Of a stretch of 64,000 nucleotides of DNA, positions 18,876 through 27,990 are shown in pieces. This DNA comes from Pseudorhizobium xiangyangii (GTDB lineage Bacteria; Pseudomonadota; Alphaproteobacteria; Rhizobiales; Rhizobiaceae): positions 124,001 to 188,000 of the forward strand of contig NZ_JAJAWH010000002.1 of assembly GCF_020531965.1 (NCBI RefSeq). Direction: 5' to 3'. Both the position numbers and the translations under genes were made by a program. Under the pieces are notes generated by a model. The model saw nothing but the letters and a program-made list of their open reading frames with translations, was not told the origin of the DNA and searched no databases. Position 1 is the stretch's first letter. Each line of letters opens with the position of its first letter.

Positions 18876-19553
18876 ATGAAACGCACTATCATCACCGGCG
18901 GTGCCGGCCTCATCGGCACAGCGCTCTGCAAGGCGCTCGCGGCGCATGGGTTCGAGGTTGCATCGTTCGACCTGGAGCCGGCACCGGAGGGCGTGCGGCA
19001 TGTCCACTGCGACGTATCTGACGAGGCTTCGGTTCTCGGTGCCTTCGAGGAGCTCGACTGGGACAGCCTCGATCTCCTTGTCAACAATGCCGGGATCGCA
19101 AGTCCGGTCACAGGACCAATCGCCGAGCTTTCGCTCGATGACTGGCGGCGGGTGACGGATAGTCATCTGACCGGCGCTTTCCTGATGACGCGGGCGGCGG
19201 TGCCGCTGATGAATGAGGGAAGCGCCATCATCAACATGGCCTCGACGCGGGCCTTGATGTCCGAGCCGAATACGGAGGCCTATGCCGCCTCCAAGGGCGG
19301 GCTCGTGGCGATGACACATGCGCTGGCGATCAGTCTCGGCCCGGCGATCCGGGTCAATGCGATTGCGCCCGGATGGATTTCGGGTGGCGACGGGTTGCGG
19401 CCGGAAGACCATGCGCAGCATCCGGTCGGGCGGGTCGGCGAGCCGAACGATATCGCCGAGGCCGTTCTCTACCTTGCGACCGCAGGGTTCGTGACCGGTC
19501 AGGTGCTGACCATCGACGGGGGCATGACCCGCAAGATGATCTACGCGGAATGA
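18876..19553 (+). CDS. SDR-family oxidoreductase
   Basis: A 225-residue short-chain dehydrogenase. The nucleotide-binding motif is TGGAGLIGTAL (residues 6-16); LLVNNAGIAS is the NNAG motif; the catalytic Tyr and Lys are in EAYAASKGGLV, with Ser in NMASTRA. Pro-Gly at INAIAPGWI and the final GQVLTIDGGMTRKMIY are typical of classical SDRs. The length is slightly short because the segment before the catalytic site is compact. Substrate unknown. After this gene the base composition becomes more AT-rich. Confidence 0.88.
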   Translation: MKRTIITGGAGLIGTALCKALAAHGFEVASFDLEPAPEGVRHVHCDVSDEASVLGAFEELDWDSLDLLVNNAGIASPVTGPIAELSLDDWRRVTDSHLTGAFLMTRAAVPLMNEGSAIINMASTRALMSEPNTEAYAASKGGLVAMTHALAISLGPAIRVNAIAPGWISGGDGLRPEDHAQHPVGRVGEPNDIAEAVLYLATAGFVTGQVLTIDGGMTRKMIYAE

Positions 19554-19632
19554 ATGCGGACGCTGCGGCGCAAGCGGCAGGCGCACCATTGGCGTCTTTG
19601 GCCGATGGTGGACTTATGGCGGGCTGACCGGT

Positions 19633-19806
19633 TCAAAGCTTGCGGGCTTCCAGACGCCGCTTGTCACGCTCAACATGTTCGGAGCCAAGCTCTGTCAGGC
19701 GGAATTGCCGTTTCTGAAATTCTCCGCGGATAAGAATGAAGCCTTGCTCCTCGGCTTCGCTCAGTGTTTTCAGGCTCGTGCGTTGAGGAGGCGACTGCCA
19801 ATCCAT
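19633..19806 (-). CDS. Possible small winged-helix protein or remnant
   Basis: A 57-residue frame from ATG 19806 (or 66 from ATG 19833). Its centre, EEQGFILIRGEFQKRQFRLT followed by ELG, looks like the second half of a winged-helix domain (recognition helix, wing, then L-T-x-x-G). Codon choice is acceptable for this genome, but the ribosome site is weak and the fold is incomplete. It may be a degraded MarR/PadR-like gene at the island edge. Confidence 0.35.
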   Translation of the reverse strand: MDWQSPPQRTSLKTLSEAEEQGFILIRGEFQKRQFRLTELGSEHVERDKRRLEARKL

Positions 19807-20186
19807 GCCCACAGCGCTGTGCAGCAATACCATTATCTTTATGATTTCGTTTCTCCACGGCTGGTGCGTACAGCCGAACCCTTAGCCCTTCGCTTGCGCC
19901 GCCGCAATGTCCACGTCCGGCCCGAAGCAGACATTGCCACACTCCGCCATTGCACTCTGCTTTTCCAGCCGAAGGACGTCTCCGACCACGATACTCGCTT
20001 TGTAGTTTAGAATTATGTGAAAGTGACGGGCGGCAACGGGAGCATGGTTAGCCACATAGCAAGGACGGCCGGTGATTGAGCAACAAGACCGGACGGTTCA
20101 TTCGGCCCAACGATTCTTATGAACGGTCAGATCGAGTGAACTTGGCGCGGCTGCACCGCTCCATGCACCAAACGATTCCAATGTAC

Positions 20187-20211
20187 TGAACAAAAACAGC
20201 TTTCGAGCGTT
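20187..20211 (+). promoter_or_regulatory. Possible EcfG (RpoE2-type) promoter of the KaiC-like gene
   Basis: TGAAC, 16 bases, then CGTT lies 90 bases before the KaiC-like start. The alphaproteobacterial general-stress sigma factor consensus is GGAAC-N16/17-CGTT, so there is one mismatch. Seen in sequence; the sigma assignment is inference. Confidence 0.35.
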
Positions 20212-20300
20212 ATCTCGCTCGGGTGCGGACGTCCAAATTTGAGAGACAGGACCTAAAGGCGTTTGTCCGCGCCGGCCACCGAACTAGGGAGTTTGCGGGA

Positions 20301-21803
20301 ATGAATATCGGAATTGGGGCAAAAGCCAAGACTGGTGTCGTTGGACTTGACGACATTTTGGTTGGAGGATTGTCGCGAGGACATGTTTTCTTGCTTGAGG
20401 GCAACCCTGGCGCTGGGAAGACTACCATTGCCCTTCAGTTTCTTATCGAAGGGGCAAAACTCGAGGAACGCTGTCTTTACATCACCCTTTCCGAAACGGA
20501 GAGCGAATTGCGCTCCGGCGCGGCTTCTCATAACCTCGAACTCCACGAGCACATCGAGATTTTCGAGTTAGTACCGCCGGAAAGCCTGCTCGACGCCCAA
20601 CAGCAGCAAAGCCTTCTCTACTCGTCCGACCTTGAACTCGGCGAAACCACCAAACTCATCTTTGAAGCCGTCGAGCGGATCAAGCCTTCCCGCGTTGTTT
20701 TGGACAGTCTGTCGGAAATCCGATTGCTTGCTCAGAGTTCGCTGCGATATCGCCGCCAGATATTGGCACTCAAGCACTACTTTGCACGCCTGGATGCGAC
20801 CGTACTCTTGCTCGACGACATGACGACTGATGTCAATGATAAGACGGTTCACAGCGTCGTCCATGGGGTGATCAATCTCGAGGAAATTGCTCCGACATAT
20901 GGATCTGAACGCAGAAGGATGCGCGTCGTCAAATACCGTGGCCAATCTTATCGAGGCGGATATCATGACTTCAAAATAGAAACCGGCGGTGTCGTGGTGT
21001 TTCCCCGTCTCATTGCCGGAGAGCACAGGACAGCGTTTTCGCGCGCTCCAGTCAGCAGTGGTATAGCAGAGATTGATGAGTTGCTTGGCGGCGGGATCGA
21101 GCGCGGATCGAGCACGCTCGTGATTGGCCCAGCGGGCACTGGCAAAAGTACGTTTGTCATGCAGTTCATGGCGGCGGCCGTACGGCGCGGCGAGAAAGCG
21201 GCTGTGTTTGTCTTCGATGAAGAACTCGGGCTTCTTTTCTCACGCATGAAGGCGATGGGTATCGATCTCGAAGAACTGCAAGCATCGGGGGGCTTGCATA
21301 TAGAACAGCTCGATGCAGCGGAATTGTCTCCGGGCGAATTCGCGCATCGGGTCCGGGCAAGGGTCGATAGCGCAGGCGCGAAAACCGTGCTGATCGACAG
21401 CATCAACGGCTACCAGGCATCGATGCCAGATGAGCATGCCTTGATCCTACACATGCATGAGCTTCTGCAATATCTCAACCGCCAGGGAGCCAACACCTAT
21501 CTGACCGTGGCCCAGCATGGTTTGGTGGGTGATATGAAATCACCTGTTGACGTCACCTATCTCGCAGATACGGTGGTTCTACTCAGATATTTCGAGGCGA
21601 CCGGCCAAGTGCGGCGGGCGGTCTCGATCATCAAGAAGCGGACCGGGTTCCACGAAGACACTATCCGTGAATACCGGATATCCAACCAAGGCCTCAGCCT
21701 AGGCGCTCCACTTTCCGGGTTCCAGGGCGTGCTCAGGGGCGTGCCCAATTTCGTAGGCGGCGCGCAGCCACTGATGATGGCCGGGGGGAAAGTCAATTCC
21801 TGA
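20301..21803 (+). CDS. KaiC-like double-domain ATPase
   Basis: A 500-residue cytoplasmic protein with two RecA/KaiC domains. Domain 1 (about 1-235) has Walker A GNPGAGKTT at 34-42 and Walker B RVVLDSLSE at 131-139; domain 2 (about 245-480) has GPAGTGKST at 276-284 and TVLIDSING at 362-370. Acidic catalytic residues follow the first Walker A (SETESE at 64-69). No kaiA or kaiB is present, so this is the stand-alone KaiC type that occurs beside histidine kinases in proteobacteria. The hybrid kinase gene begins immediately downstream, so they probably form one signalling module. At the place of the cyanobacterial Ser431-Thr432 phosphosites I read Thr419-Tyr420. Confidence 0.88.
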   Translation: MNIGIGAKAKTGVVGLDDILVGGLSRGHVFLLEGNPGAGKTTIALQFLIEGAKLEERCLYITLSETESELRSGAASHNLELHEHIEIFELVPPESLLDAQQQQSLLYSSDLELGETTKLIFEAVERIKPSRVVLDSLSEIRLLAQSSLRYRRQILALKHYFARLDATVLLLDDMTTDVNDKTVHSVVHGVINLEEIAPTYGSERRRMRVVKYRGQSYRGGYHDFKIETGGVVVFPRLIAGEHRTAFSRAPVSSGIAEIDELLGGGIERGSSTLVIGPAGTGKSTFVMQFMAAAVRRGEKAAVFVFDEELGLLFSRMKAMGIDLEELQASGGLHIEQLDAAELSPGEFAHRVRARVDSAGAKTVLIDSINGYQASMPDEHALILHMHELLQYLNRQGANTYLTVAQHGLVGDMKSPVDVTYLADTVVLLRYFEATGQVRRAVSIIKKRTGFHEDTIREYRISNQGLSLGAPLSGFQGVLRGVPNFVGGAQPLMMAGGKVNS

Positions 21804-21822
21804 TTCCCTGGCTCCTGTCGCG

Positions 21823-23808
21823 TTGATACTTGCGCCTGGTGGGCGTGATGCCGAAGTCGCCGGTGCACTTCTAACCGAGGCCACAATTCCCTCGACAACA
21901 ATCGCCAACCTGTCCGAACTGGTGGCTTCGTTTGATGATATGACCGCGTTTGTCGTGCTAACGGAAGAATCCGTGCGCTCGGCCGACCTAAAGCCGCTGG
22001 CAAATTGGTTGGCCGAACAGCCTAGCTGGTCGGACCTGCCCTTCATCGTACTTACTCAGAGAGGCGGTGGGCCTGAACGCAATCCCGCGGCCGCCAGACT
22101 TTCGGAGGTACTCGGAAACGTCACCTTCCTCGAGCGCCCCTTCCATGCCACGACGTTTGTCAGCGTCGCTCGTTCTGCTCTAAAAGGGCGTCGCCGTCAG
22201 TTCGAAGCACGTACCCGCCTTGTGGAAATATCAGAAGCCGAGCGCCGGTTACAGACAGCGCTCGAAGCGGGGCGGCTGGGTGCGTGGGAACTCGATATTG
22301 CCAGCATGGAAATGACTACCTCGGCCACATGCAGAGCGATCTTCGGTCGGAGGCCCGACCAGGCTTTTGGCTATCAAGAGCTTGTGGCGTCCATACACCC
22401 CGAAGATCAATCGCGGATGCAGGCTGCCATTCAGGAGACGCTGCGCTCCGGCAAGGACTACGCGATCGAATATCGAGTGATTTGGCCCGATGCCAGCCAT
22501 CACTGGGCCGAGATCAGGGCGCAGCCCTATCATGACCGTCACGGCAATGTGGAACGATTGGTGGGCGTTTCGGCCGATATCACCGCACGGAAAAACGCTG
22601 AGGATGACCTGCGGCGTCTCAACGAAACGCTGGAAGAGCGCGTCTCAAAGCGGACAGCCGAACTGGAAATTGCCGAGGAGCAACTTCGGCAAGCCCAGAA
22701 ACTCGAGGCAATCGGCCAGCTCACGGGCGGTGTCGCCCACGATTTCAACAACTTGCTTATGGCCGTTCTGGGCAATCTCGAGCTTCTGGGAAAGCACTTG
22801 GCTGGAGACGCCAAAGCGAGTCATCTGATTGACGGGGCGACGCGCGGCGCGCGGCGGGGTGCTGCGCTGACACAACGTCTGCTGGCGTTCGCAAGACGGC
22901 AGGACCTGACTGTGGAGGCGGTCGATCTCATCGACCTTGTCAACGGAATGGACGATCTGCTTCTTCGTTCGATAGGGCCAAATGTTCGGATTGAAAAGCA
23001 ATTGCCGCTGGGTTTGCCCTTGGCTTTGATTGACTCAAATCAGGTCGAACTTGCACTTCTGAATCTTGCCATCAACGCGCGTGACGCAATGCCGGATGGC
23101 GGGACGCTGTGGATCTCGCTACGGAGCGAGCTGCTGGAGAGCTCAACCAGCGTTATCGACGAAGGACACTATCTTGTGCTCACAGTGGCAGACACCGGGT
23201 ACGGCATGGACAAGGTAACGCTAGAGAAAGCCATCGACCCCTTCTTTTCCACCAAGGAACTCGGCAAGGGCACTGGACTGGGGCTATCGATGATCCATGG
23301 GCTAGCAGTCCAGCTCAATGGCGCGTTGAAACTGGATAGCACGGTTGGAAAGGGAACCCGCGCCGAACTCTGGCTGCCGATGGCCGCCGACACTATGAAG
23401 GAGGTGTATAAAGAACCGCCTGCCGATGAACCGATGGTGTCTCCCGCGCTTCGCATTCTGATGGTCGATGACGATGCTCTCATAGCGATGAGTTCGGTCG
23501 ACATGCTTGAGGACCTCGGGCACATCGTTACTGAAGCCAATTCTGGAGCCGAAGCTCTCGCTCGCCTCAGGATCGGCGATCCCTTTGACCTTATGATTAC
23601 TGATTACTCCATGCCGGGTATGAACGGCGCGGAACTCGGCAAGGCGGCCCGGGAACTTTATCCAAATCTTCCCATATTGATGGCCTCGGGATATGCCGAT
23701 CTGCCGCCAGGCTCAGGCATCGATCTTCCCCGTCTTGGCAAACCCTATACCCAATCACAGCTCGCATCTGAGATTGGAAAGCTTTTCAGGCAATCTGGTA
23801 CACAATAA
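21823..23808 (+). CDS. Hybrid sensor histidine kinase (pseudo-REC, PAS, HisKA, HATPase, REC)
   Basis: A protein of about 661 residues without membrane helices. Order: a receiver-like N-terminal domain lacking the phospho-Asp (about 1-115), PAS/PAC (about 140-255), coiled coil (260-295), HisKA with His306 in GGVAHDFNN, HATPase ([28 protein letters not shown]), and a C-terminal receiver with Asp594 in [13 protein letters not shown], acidic Asp549-Asp550 and Lys640. The TTG at 21823 is the first standard start in frame but has no ribosome site; an ATT at 21796 behind a GGGGGGAAAG run would overlap the kaiC-like stop and fit the domain better. Its partner is the upstream KaiC-like protein. Confidence 0.87.
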   Translation: MILAPGGRDAEVAGALLTEATIPSTTIANLSELVASFDDMTAFVVLTEESVRSADLKPLANWLAEQPSWSDLPFIVLTQRGGGPERNPAAARLSEVLGNVTFLERPFHATTFVSVARSALKGRRRQFEARTRLVEISEAERRLQTALEAGRLGAWELDIASMEMTTSATCRAIFGRRPDQAFGYQELVASIHPEDQSRMQAAIQETLRSGKDYAIEYRVIWPDASHHWAEIRAQPYHDRHGNVERLVGVSADITARKNAEDDLRRLNETLEERVSKRTAELEIAEEQLRQAQKLEAIGQLTGGVAHDFNNLLMAVLGNLELLGKHLAGDAKASHLIDGATRGARRGAALTQRLLAFARRQDLTVEAVDLIDLVNGMDDLLLRSIGPNVRIEKQLPLGLPLALIDSNQVELALLNLAINARDAMPDGGTLWISLRSELLESSTSVIDEGHYLVLTVADTGYGMDKVTLEKAIDPFFSTKELGKGTGLGLSMIHGLAVQLNGALKLDSTVGKGTRAELWLPMAADTMKEVYKEPPADEPMVSPALRILMVDDDALIAMSSVDMLEDLGHIVTEANSGAEALARLRIGDPFDLMITDYSMPGMNGAELGKAARELYPNLPILMASGYADLPPGSGIDLPRLGKPYTQSQLASEIGKLFRQSGTQ

Positions 23809-23878
23809 ATCTCCGATGCACCCAGCTATTCCGCATTTTATTGAATGACCGCTCATGGCCCAAAGGGACGTTTGCCCG

Positions 23879-24250
23879 TTACGGTTTGCGCCCTCGGCCG
23901 CGACCCGACGACTGTCGGGATTCCTTCGCCGAATCCGAGAAACCTGGAGGTTTGCTTTTTACCCATGCAACGAATGTTTGCACGGCAGGGTCTTCAAGGA
24001 TGGCCTCGATCGTGGAGAACTTCTTGGCGAGTTGGGCATCCGTAAAAATCGCATGTATCTGGTCGTGGCAGATACGGTGCAGGCAAACGGTTTTCTTGCC
24101 GCCCTTGCTCTTGGGGACGAGATGATGCTCGTCTTGTTGATCATCCGGGATCACGCGCTCGCACATCGGGCAAAGCACTGGCTCTGGCACCGCCTCGTCG
24201 CATGACGCTAGTTCAACTCTGTTCTTGCGGGCCATCGGTCCATCATTCAA
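23879..24250 (-). CDS. HNH endonuclease family protein
   Basis: A 118-123-residue protein with a zinc-type HNH core: CPMCERVIPDD at about 27-37, EHHLVPKSKGGK, then TVCLHRICHDQIHAIF. This HNH subtype is common as a stand-alone gene in rhizobia and may be a nicking or homing-like nuclease or a cellular nuclease; no partner toxin, methylase or phage gene is present. The start may be TTG at 24250, which overlaps the stop of the preceding small gene in TTGA, or ATG at 24235. It is convergent with the hybrid kinase (70 bases between stops). Confidence 0.82.
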   Translation of the reverse strand: MNDGPMARKNRVELASCDEAVPEPVLCPMCERVIPDDQQDEHHLVPKSKGGKKTVCLHRICHDQIHAIFTDAQLAKKFSTIEAILEDPAVQTFVAWVKSKPPGFSDSAKESRQSSGRGRGRKP

Positions 24251-24525
24251 AGCGCTGTCGGCCTTGCGTCGAGTTTGCTTAAATCGGTGCAGGCCCTTGT
24301 ACGCCGCAGATATCGCTTCTTCTCAGGCGAAGCAATGCTGTCTGATCGACCTTGGGCCGAGGCATGGCCCGATATGGTCTGCGAAGATTGATAAGCGATC
24401 ACGATCGCGCTTCTGCGCCATGACGGCCACCGGCCCATTGCGGACTTCACTGCACGTCTGATTTCGATCAGCGGATATCCTGGAGCCTCCAGAATAAGTT
24501 CATAGCTGGCGCTTTCTGATATCAC
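24247..24525 (-). CDS. Small basic protein of unknown function upstream of the HNH gene
   Basis: A 92-residue frame starting with GTG at 24525, five bases after a strong GGAGG ribosome site. It begins MISESASYELILEAPGYPLI and is rich in Arg and Ser in its second half. Its TGA stop overlaps the possible TTG start of the HNH gene by four bases, which suggests translational coupling. No family is recognised. The plus-strand frames in the same stretch lack ribosome sites. If real, it would be a companion of the HNH protein. Confidence 0.42.
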   Translation of the reverse strand: MISESASYELILEAPGYPLIEIRRAVKSAMGRWPSWRRSAIVIAYQSSQTISGHASAQGRSDSIASPEKKRYLRRTRACTDLSKLDARPTAL

Positions 24526-24656
24526 GAAACCCTCCGTGATCAGCTGCCCCGGTTGACGACTTTCGGCTCGCAAGCGACTGGTCCGCCAAGCCGGCAGCGG
24601 GCGCCCATTTTGCGGGGATTAACGGCATCAAAAGCTTTTTGCGCTATCGCGGAGCA

Positions 24657-26378
24657 ATGACTTGGGGTGGATTTCGAAAAAGACTTCTGGCGACCTTTCT
24701 GCTTCTGGCGACGCTGGCGCACGCCAGCGCCGGATCGGCTAACGCGGCGGATCCTGCCGAAATACGCAGTTCCTGCTGGGCGTCCGGCACTCTGTCGGAA
24801 GACGTGGTTGCGATAGCTCGGAATGCAGAGCGATGGTCCTGCGCCGACCGCAAATTCTCCATCGCAGCCGAGCGCGTGTTGCTTCGCTTCGACATCACTC
24901 CGGACGATATCCTTCCCCGATATCTCCTCTCAAGGCGGAGCGCGCTCGAGGCGGTGCATCTGCTTGCAATCGATCGGGACGGTGCGGTCCGGCAAGCTTC
25001 CATTCCTGCCGCCTCCTTGCCCAGTTCAATGGCTGGCGGGCACTTCAAGGCTTCGCTGCCGGATGTGACGCGCGAGACCCGGCAGATCGTTGTCGCGGTT
25101 GACCTGCCGACCCACCGGATGACGCTGGAGAGGGCACATCTTGCACCAACGGACGCAGTTGGCAGCATCGACGACATGCGATTCCTGCTGATTCTGGCGG
25201 GGCTTGCGGGCATGCTCGTCATGCCCTTGATCTTCAATGCTGTGTTCTACCGCGTCCTACGCGAACCTTTCGTTCTCTGGCACTCGGCTCTCACAGTTTC
25301 GCTGCTGATGACGATCCTGGTTTCATCCGGGCTGTCGGTCATGTTTTTTGATCCGCCTGCCATGACGTTGAGCTGGATGACGACATTGATCTTCGGGATG
25401 ACAGTCGCGGCAGGGGCGATGTTCACCTACAGCTTCATCGAGCCCGGACTGATGCATCCGTTGCTGCGGCGCCTGCTACCCTATTGCGCGGCATGGGCAA
25501 TGTTCCTGAGTGCGTTTCATGCGGCGTTCCCCTTCGTTGAGCGACCCATACAGACGAGCGCATACACGGCGGCGTTTGCACCGATCCTTGTCGTCTTCCT
25601 ATTGGCAATGATCGATGCCTTGCGTCGCGGAAGCCGCGCCGCAAGGTTCCAGGCCGTTGGATACGCGCCAATGATCCTGGTCGGATTGATCCGTCTGGTG
25701 ACCGGTGTCGTTCCCTGGTTGCAGAGCACTGACGCCATGCTGCTGTTCTACATCGGGTGCATGTGTGAAGTCCTTTTCACGACGCTCGGGGTGGCAGACC
25801 GATTGGGGAGCATGAAGCGCGATAGAGACCGCGCACGCAACGAAGCCGACCTGCTCGAACGGCTGTCCGAAACAGACCCGTTGACGGGATTGCTCAACCG
25901 GCGGGCGATCGAGCGACAGTTCGAGCAGCTTCGAAGCGAAGGCTTCGTCGCACTGGCTGCCATCGACCTTGATCATTTCAAGGCGATCAACGATGTAAAC
26001 GGGCATAGCGTTGGAGATGAGGTGCTCAAGGCTGTGGCGAATGCGCTCCAGCCAGGCCCGAGCGTTCGCGCGTACCGCCTTGGCGGCGAAGAATTCGTGC
26101 TTCTCCTGCGCGGCGACGACGCCTATTTTCAGGCCGAGTTCCGGCGCCAGGCAATCCCCGCAACTGTCGCGAATACAGTTTCGGGTCTCGGACGATCCGT
26201 AGCTGCCAGCATGGGTTTGACGGATCTTTCCGGCGATGAAGGTTTCGCGATACTTTATGAACGGGCCGACAAGCTGCTTTACGAAGCCAAGAGCGCGGGG
26301 CGAAATCGAACCCGGAGCGCAAGCAGGACGACGCCGGTGCTGACGACCTTTCCAGGCGACCGAGCGATGATCGCGTAG
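24657..26378 (+). CDS. Membrane diguanylate cyclase (7TM-type sensor plus GGDEF)
   Basis: A protein of about 573 residues that makes cyclic-di-GMP. It has a signal sequence (residues 1-31), a periplasmic beta domain (about 35-175, 7TMR-DISMED2-like), seven or so membrane helices (about 180-385) and a C-terminal GGDEF domain. The active-site loop is GGEEF in YRLGGEEFVLLLRG, preceded by the substrate motif IDLDHFKAINDVNGH, so the enzyme should be active. No RxxD inhibitory site is seen in the expected place. ATG 24657 has a close GGAG. It is divergent from the small-ORF/HNH pair and probably marks the right side of the accessory block. Confidence 0.88.
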   Translation: MTWGGFRKRLLATFLLLATLAHASAGSANAADPAEIRSSCWASGTLSEDVVAIARNAERWSCADRKFSIAAERVLLRFDITPDDILPRYLLSRRSALEAVHLLAIDRDGAVRQASIPAASLPSSMAGGHFKASLPDVTRETRQIVVAVDLPTHRMTLERAHLAPTDAVGSIDDMRFLLILAGLAGMLVMPLIFNAVFYRVLREPFVLWHSALTVSLLMTILVSSGLSVMFFDPPAMTLSWMTTLIFGMTVAAGAMFTYSFIEPGLMHPLLRRLLPYCAAWAMFLSAFHAAFPFVERPIQTSAYTAAFAPILVVFLLAMIDALRRGSRAARFQAVGYAPMILVGLIRLVTGVVPWLQSTDAMLLFYIGCMCEVLFTTLGVADRLGSMKRDRDRARNEADLLERLSETDPLTGLLNRRAIERQFEQLRSEGFVALAAIDLDHFKAINDVNGHSVGDEVLKAVANALQPGPSVRAYRLGGEEFVLLLRGDDAYFQAEFRRQAIPATVANTVSGLGRSVAASMGLTDLSGDEGFAILYERADKLLYEAKSAGRNRTRSASRTTPVLTTFPGDRAMIA

Positions 26379-26493
26379 AACAGCGCGGTGTTCAGTCCGT
26401 TTGAGATTTTTCGCAATCCCCCTCTAGTTCTGGCCGCGCAAAGGCTTTAGCGTCCGGTCTTTCCTAGATTTCCCTCATTGTCAGAGGCACCCC

Positions 26494-27795
26494 ATGGCCG
26501 AGCCTTCCCTATTTGCCCGCTTTGTCGCCTTTATCGGCCAAGGCACTGTTCTCATTCGTCATTCGGGTGATGGCCCGCGGGCGCCGGTTTATGGCACGGC
26601 GCCGGCCATTCCGGTGGCCAAGCCGCAGGGCATGATGCCGACGCTGAAGATGCCGACGGCCAAGGGCTGGGAGGGCGAGCACAAGCCGACGGCGGCCGCC
26701 GGGCTGAAGGTCAATGCCTTTGCGCGGGGGCTGGTGCATCCACGCAATATGCATGTGCTGCCCAATGGCGATGTGCTGGTGGCGGAATCCATGGGCGAAA
26801 CGGGAAATCCGCGCACCTTGTTCGACCATGCCATGTCGGCCACGATGCAGCGGGCACGCGCGTCCGGCGACAGCCCCAACCGCGTGACGCTGCTGCGTGA
26901 TGCCGACGGCGACGGGGTGGCCGAGGAAAGCCACGCCTATATCGAGAATGTTCGGCAGCCCTTCGGCATCGTGCTTGTAGGCGAAACGCTTTATGTCGGG
27001 GCGAGCGACGCGCTTCTGGCCTACCCTTACGAGGCGGGTGCGACGAGAGTTACCAAGCCGGCCAGAAAGCTGATGGATCTGGTGCCCGGCGGGCATTGGA
27101 CGCGCAATCTCATTGCCAGCAAGGACGGCACCAAGCTTTACGTGGCTGTGGGGTCGCTGACCAATATCGCTGACGGAGGCATGGACGTGGAGGAAAACCG
27201 CGCCTGCATCCACGAATACGACCTGACAACGGGGCAGTCCCGCATTTTTGCCGGTGGCCTGCGCAATCCTGTGGGCATGGCCTGGGAGCCCGAGGGGGGC
27301 ATGCTCTGGACGGTTGTCAACGAGCGCGACGGTCTGGGCGATGAGACGCCACCCGACTATCTGACATCGGTGAGCGACGGCGGGTTTTACGGCTGGCCCT
27401 ATTGCTACTGGAACCGGGTGGTGGACGATCGCGTCCCGCAGGACGCTGCCAAGGTGGCCTCGGCGCTGCAGCCCGATTATGCGCTGGGCGGGCATACGGC
27501 GTCGCTCGGGCTTTGCTGGCTGCCCGAGGGCACGCTGCCGGGCTTTCCGGCGGGCATGGCCATCGGCCAGCACGGTTCGTGGAACCGCTCCAAGCTCTCG
27601 GGCTACAAGCTGGCGTTCGTCGCCTTCGAAAAGGGCAAGCCCCAAGGGATGCCGCGCGAAATTCTCACCGATTTCCTGTCGCCGGACGAGAAGCACTCCT
27701 ATGGCCGCCCGGTCGGAGTGGCGCTGGCGGCGGACGGCGCGGTATTGATGGCCGACGATGTGGGCGACGTCATCTGGCGCGTCACCGCCGCCTGA
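26494..27795 (+). CDS. PQQ-dependent sugar (sorbosone) dehydrogenase family protein
   Basis: A 433-residue six-bladed beta-propeller of the glucose/sorbosone dehydrogenase (GSDH) type. Visible parts: LKVNAFARGLVHPRNMHVLP, RQPFGIVLVGETLYVG, IFAGGLRNPVGMAWEP with the typical G-L-R-N-P, WTVVNERDGLGDETPPDYL and HTASLGLCWL. A hydrophobic stretch near the N-terminus could be an anchor, but no clear signal peptide is present, odd for a periplasmic PQQ enzyme. Family members are annotated as L-sorbosone or aldose dehydrogenases, often untested. Ribosome site AGAGG precedes the ATG. Confidence 0.82.
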   Translation: MAEPSLFARFVAFIGQGTVLIRHSGDGPRAPVYGTAPAIPVAKPQGMMPTLKMPTAKGWEGEHKPTAAAGLKVNAFARGLVHPRNMHVLPNGDVLVAESMGETGNPRTLFDHAMSATMQRARASGDSPNRVTLLRDADGDGVAEESHAYIENVRQPFGIVLVGETLYVGASDALLAYPYEAGATRVTKPARKLMDLVPGGHWTRNLIASKDGTKLYVAVGSLTNIADGGMDVEENRACIHEYDLTTGQSRIFAGGLRNPVGMAWEPEGGMLWTVVNERDGLGDETPPDYLTSVSDGGFYGWPYCYWNRVVDDRVPQDAAKVASALQPDYALGGHTASLGLCWLPEGTLPGFPAGMAIGQHGSWNRSKLSGYKLAFVAFEKGKPQGMPREILTDFLSPDEKHSYGRPVGVALAADGAVLMADDVGDVIWRVTAA

Positions 27796-27834
27796 GAGCG
27801 GGGTGACCACCGGACTCTTCCGTGGTTGGTGGTC
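27796..27834 (+). terminator. Hairpin after the dehydrogenase gene
   Basis: A near-perfect inverted repeat (GGGTGACCACC and GGTGGTCGCCC, one mismatch) follows the stop directly. No T-run follows, so it may be a weak terminator or an mRNA-stabilising hairpin. Confidence 0.45.
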
Positions 27835-27947
27835 GCCCATCTCTGATGCCGGACTGGCAGCATTCGGCCCATTGCGGACATAGAAGGTTCGATCATGGAA
27901 AGACGGCTCAGCGCTTCATTTGCGCCGTCCCGGCACTAAAGTTCGCA

Positions 27948-27982
27948 ACGCGAGGGGCCGCATGCTTCGGCTCCCCTCGCGT
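27948..27982 (-). terminator. Hairpin downstream of bdcA
   Basis: A 10-bp exact stem (ACGCGAGGGG at 27948-27957 and CCCCTCGCGT at 27973-27982) starts 9 bases beyond the bdcA stop on the minus strand. A strong stem, without a clear U-tract. Confidence 0.55.
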
Positions 27983-27990
27983 CTTGGTGA

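Larger units (their letters stand above)
19554..20300. other. Long gap at the left edge of an AT-richer accessory block
   Basis: About 750 bases with no strong gene. It holds a possible minus-strand fragment of a winged-helix protein (19633-19806) and a possible EcfG-type promoter (20187-20211). Composition is clearly less GC-rich than the flanking SDR gene. No integrase, tRNA target or direct repeat was seen. Confidence 0.5.

Noticed and set aside
20301-21803. A complete circadian KaiABC clock
   Set aside because: Only a KaiC-like protein is present; no kaiA or kaiB frame is seen nearby.
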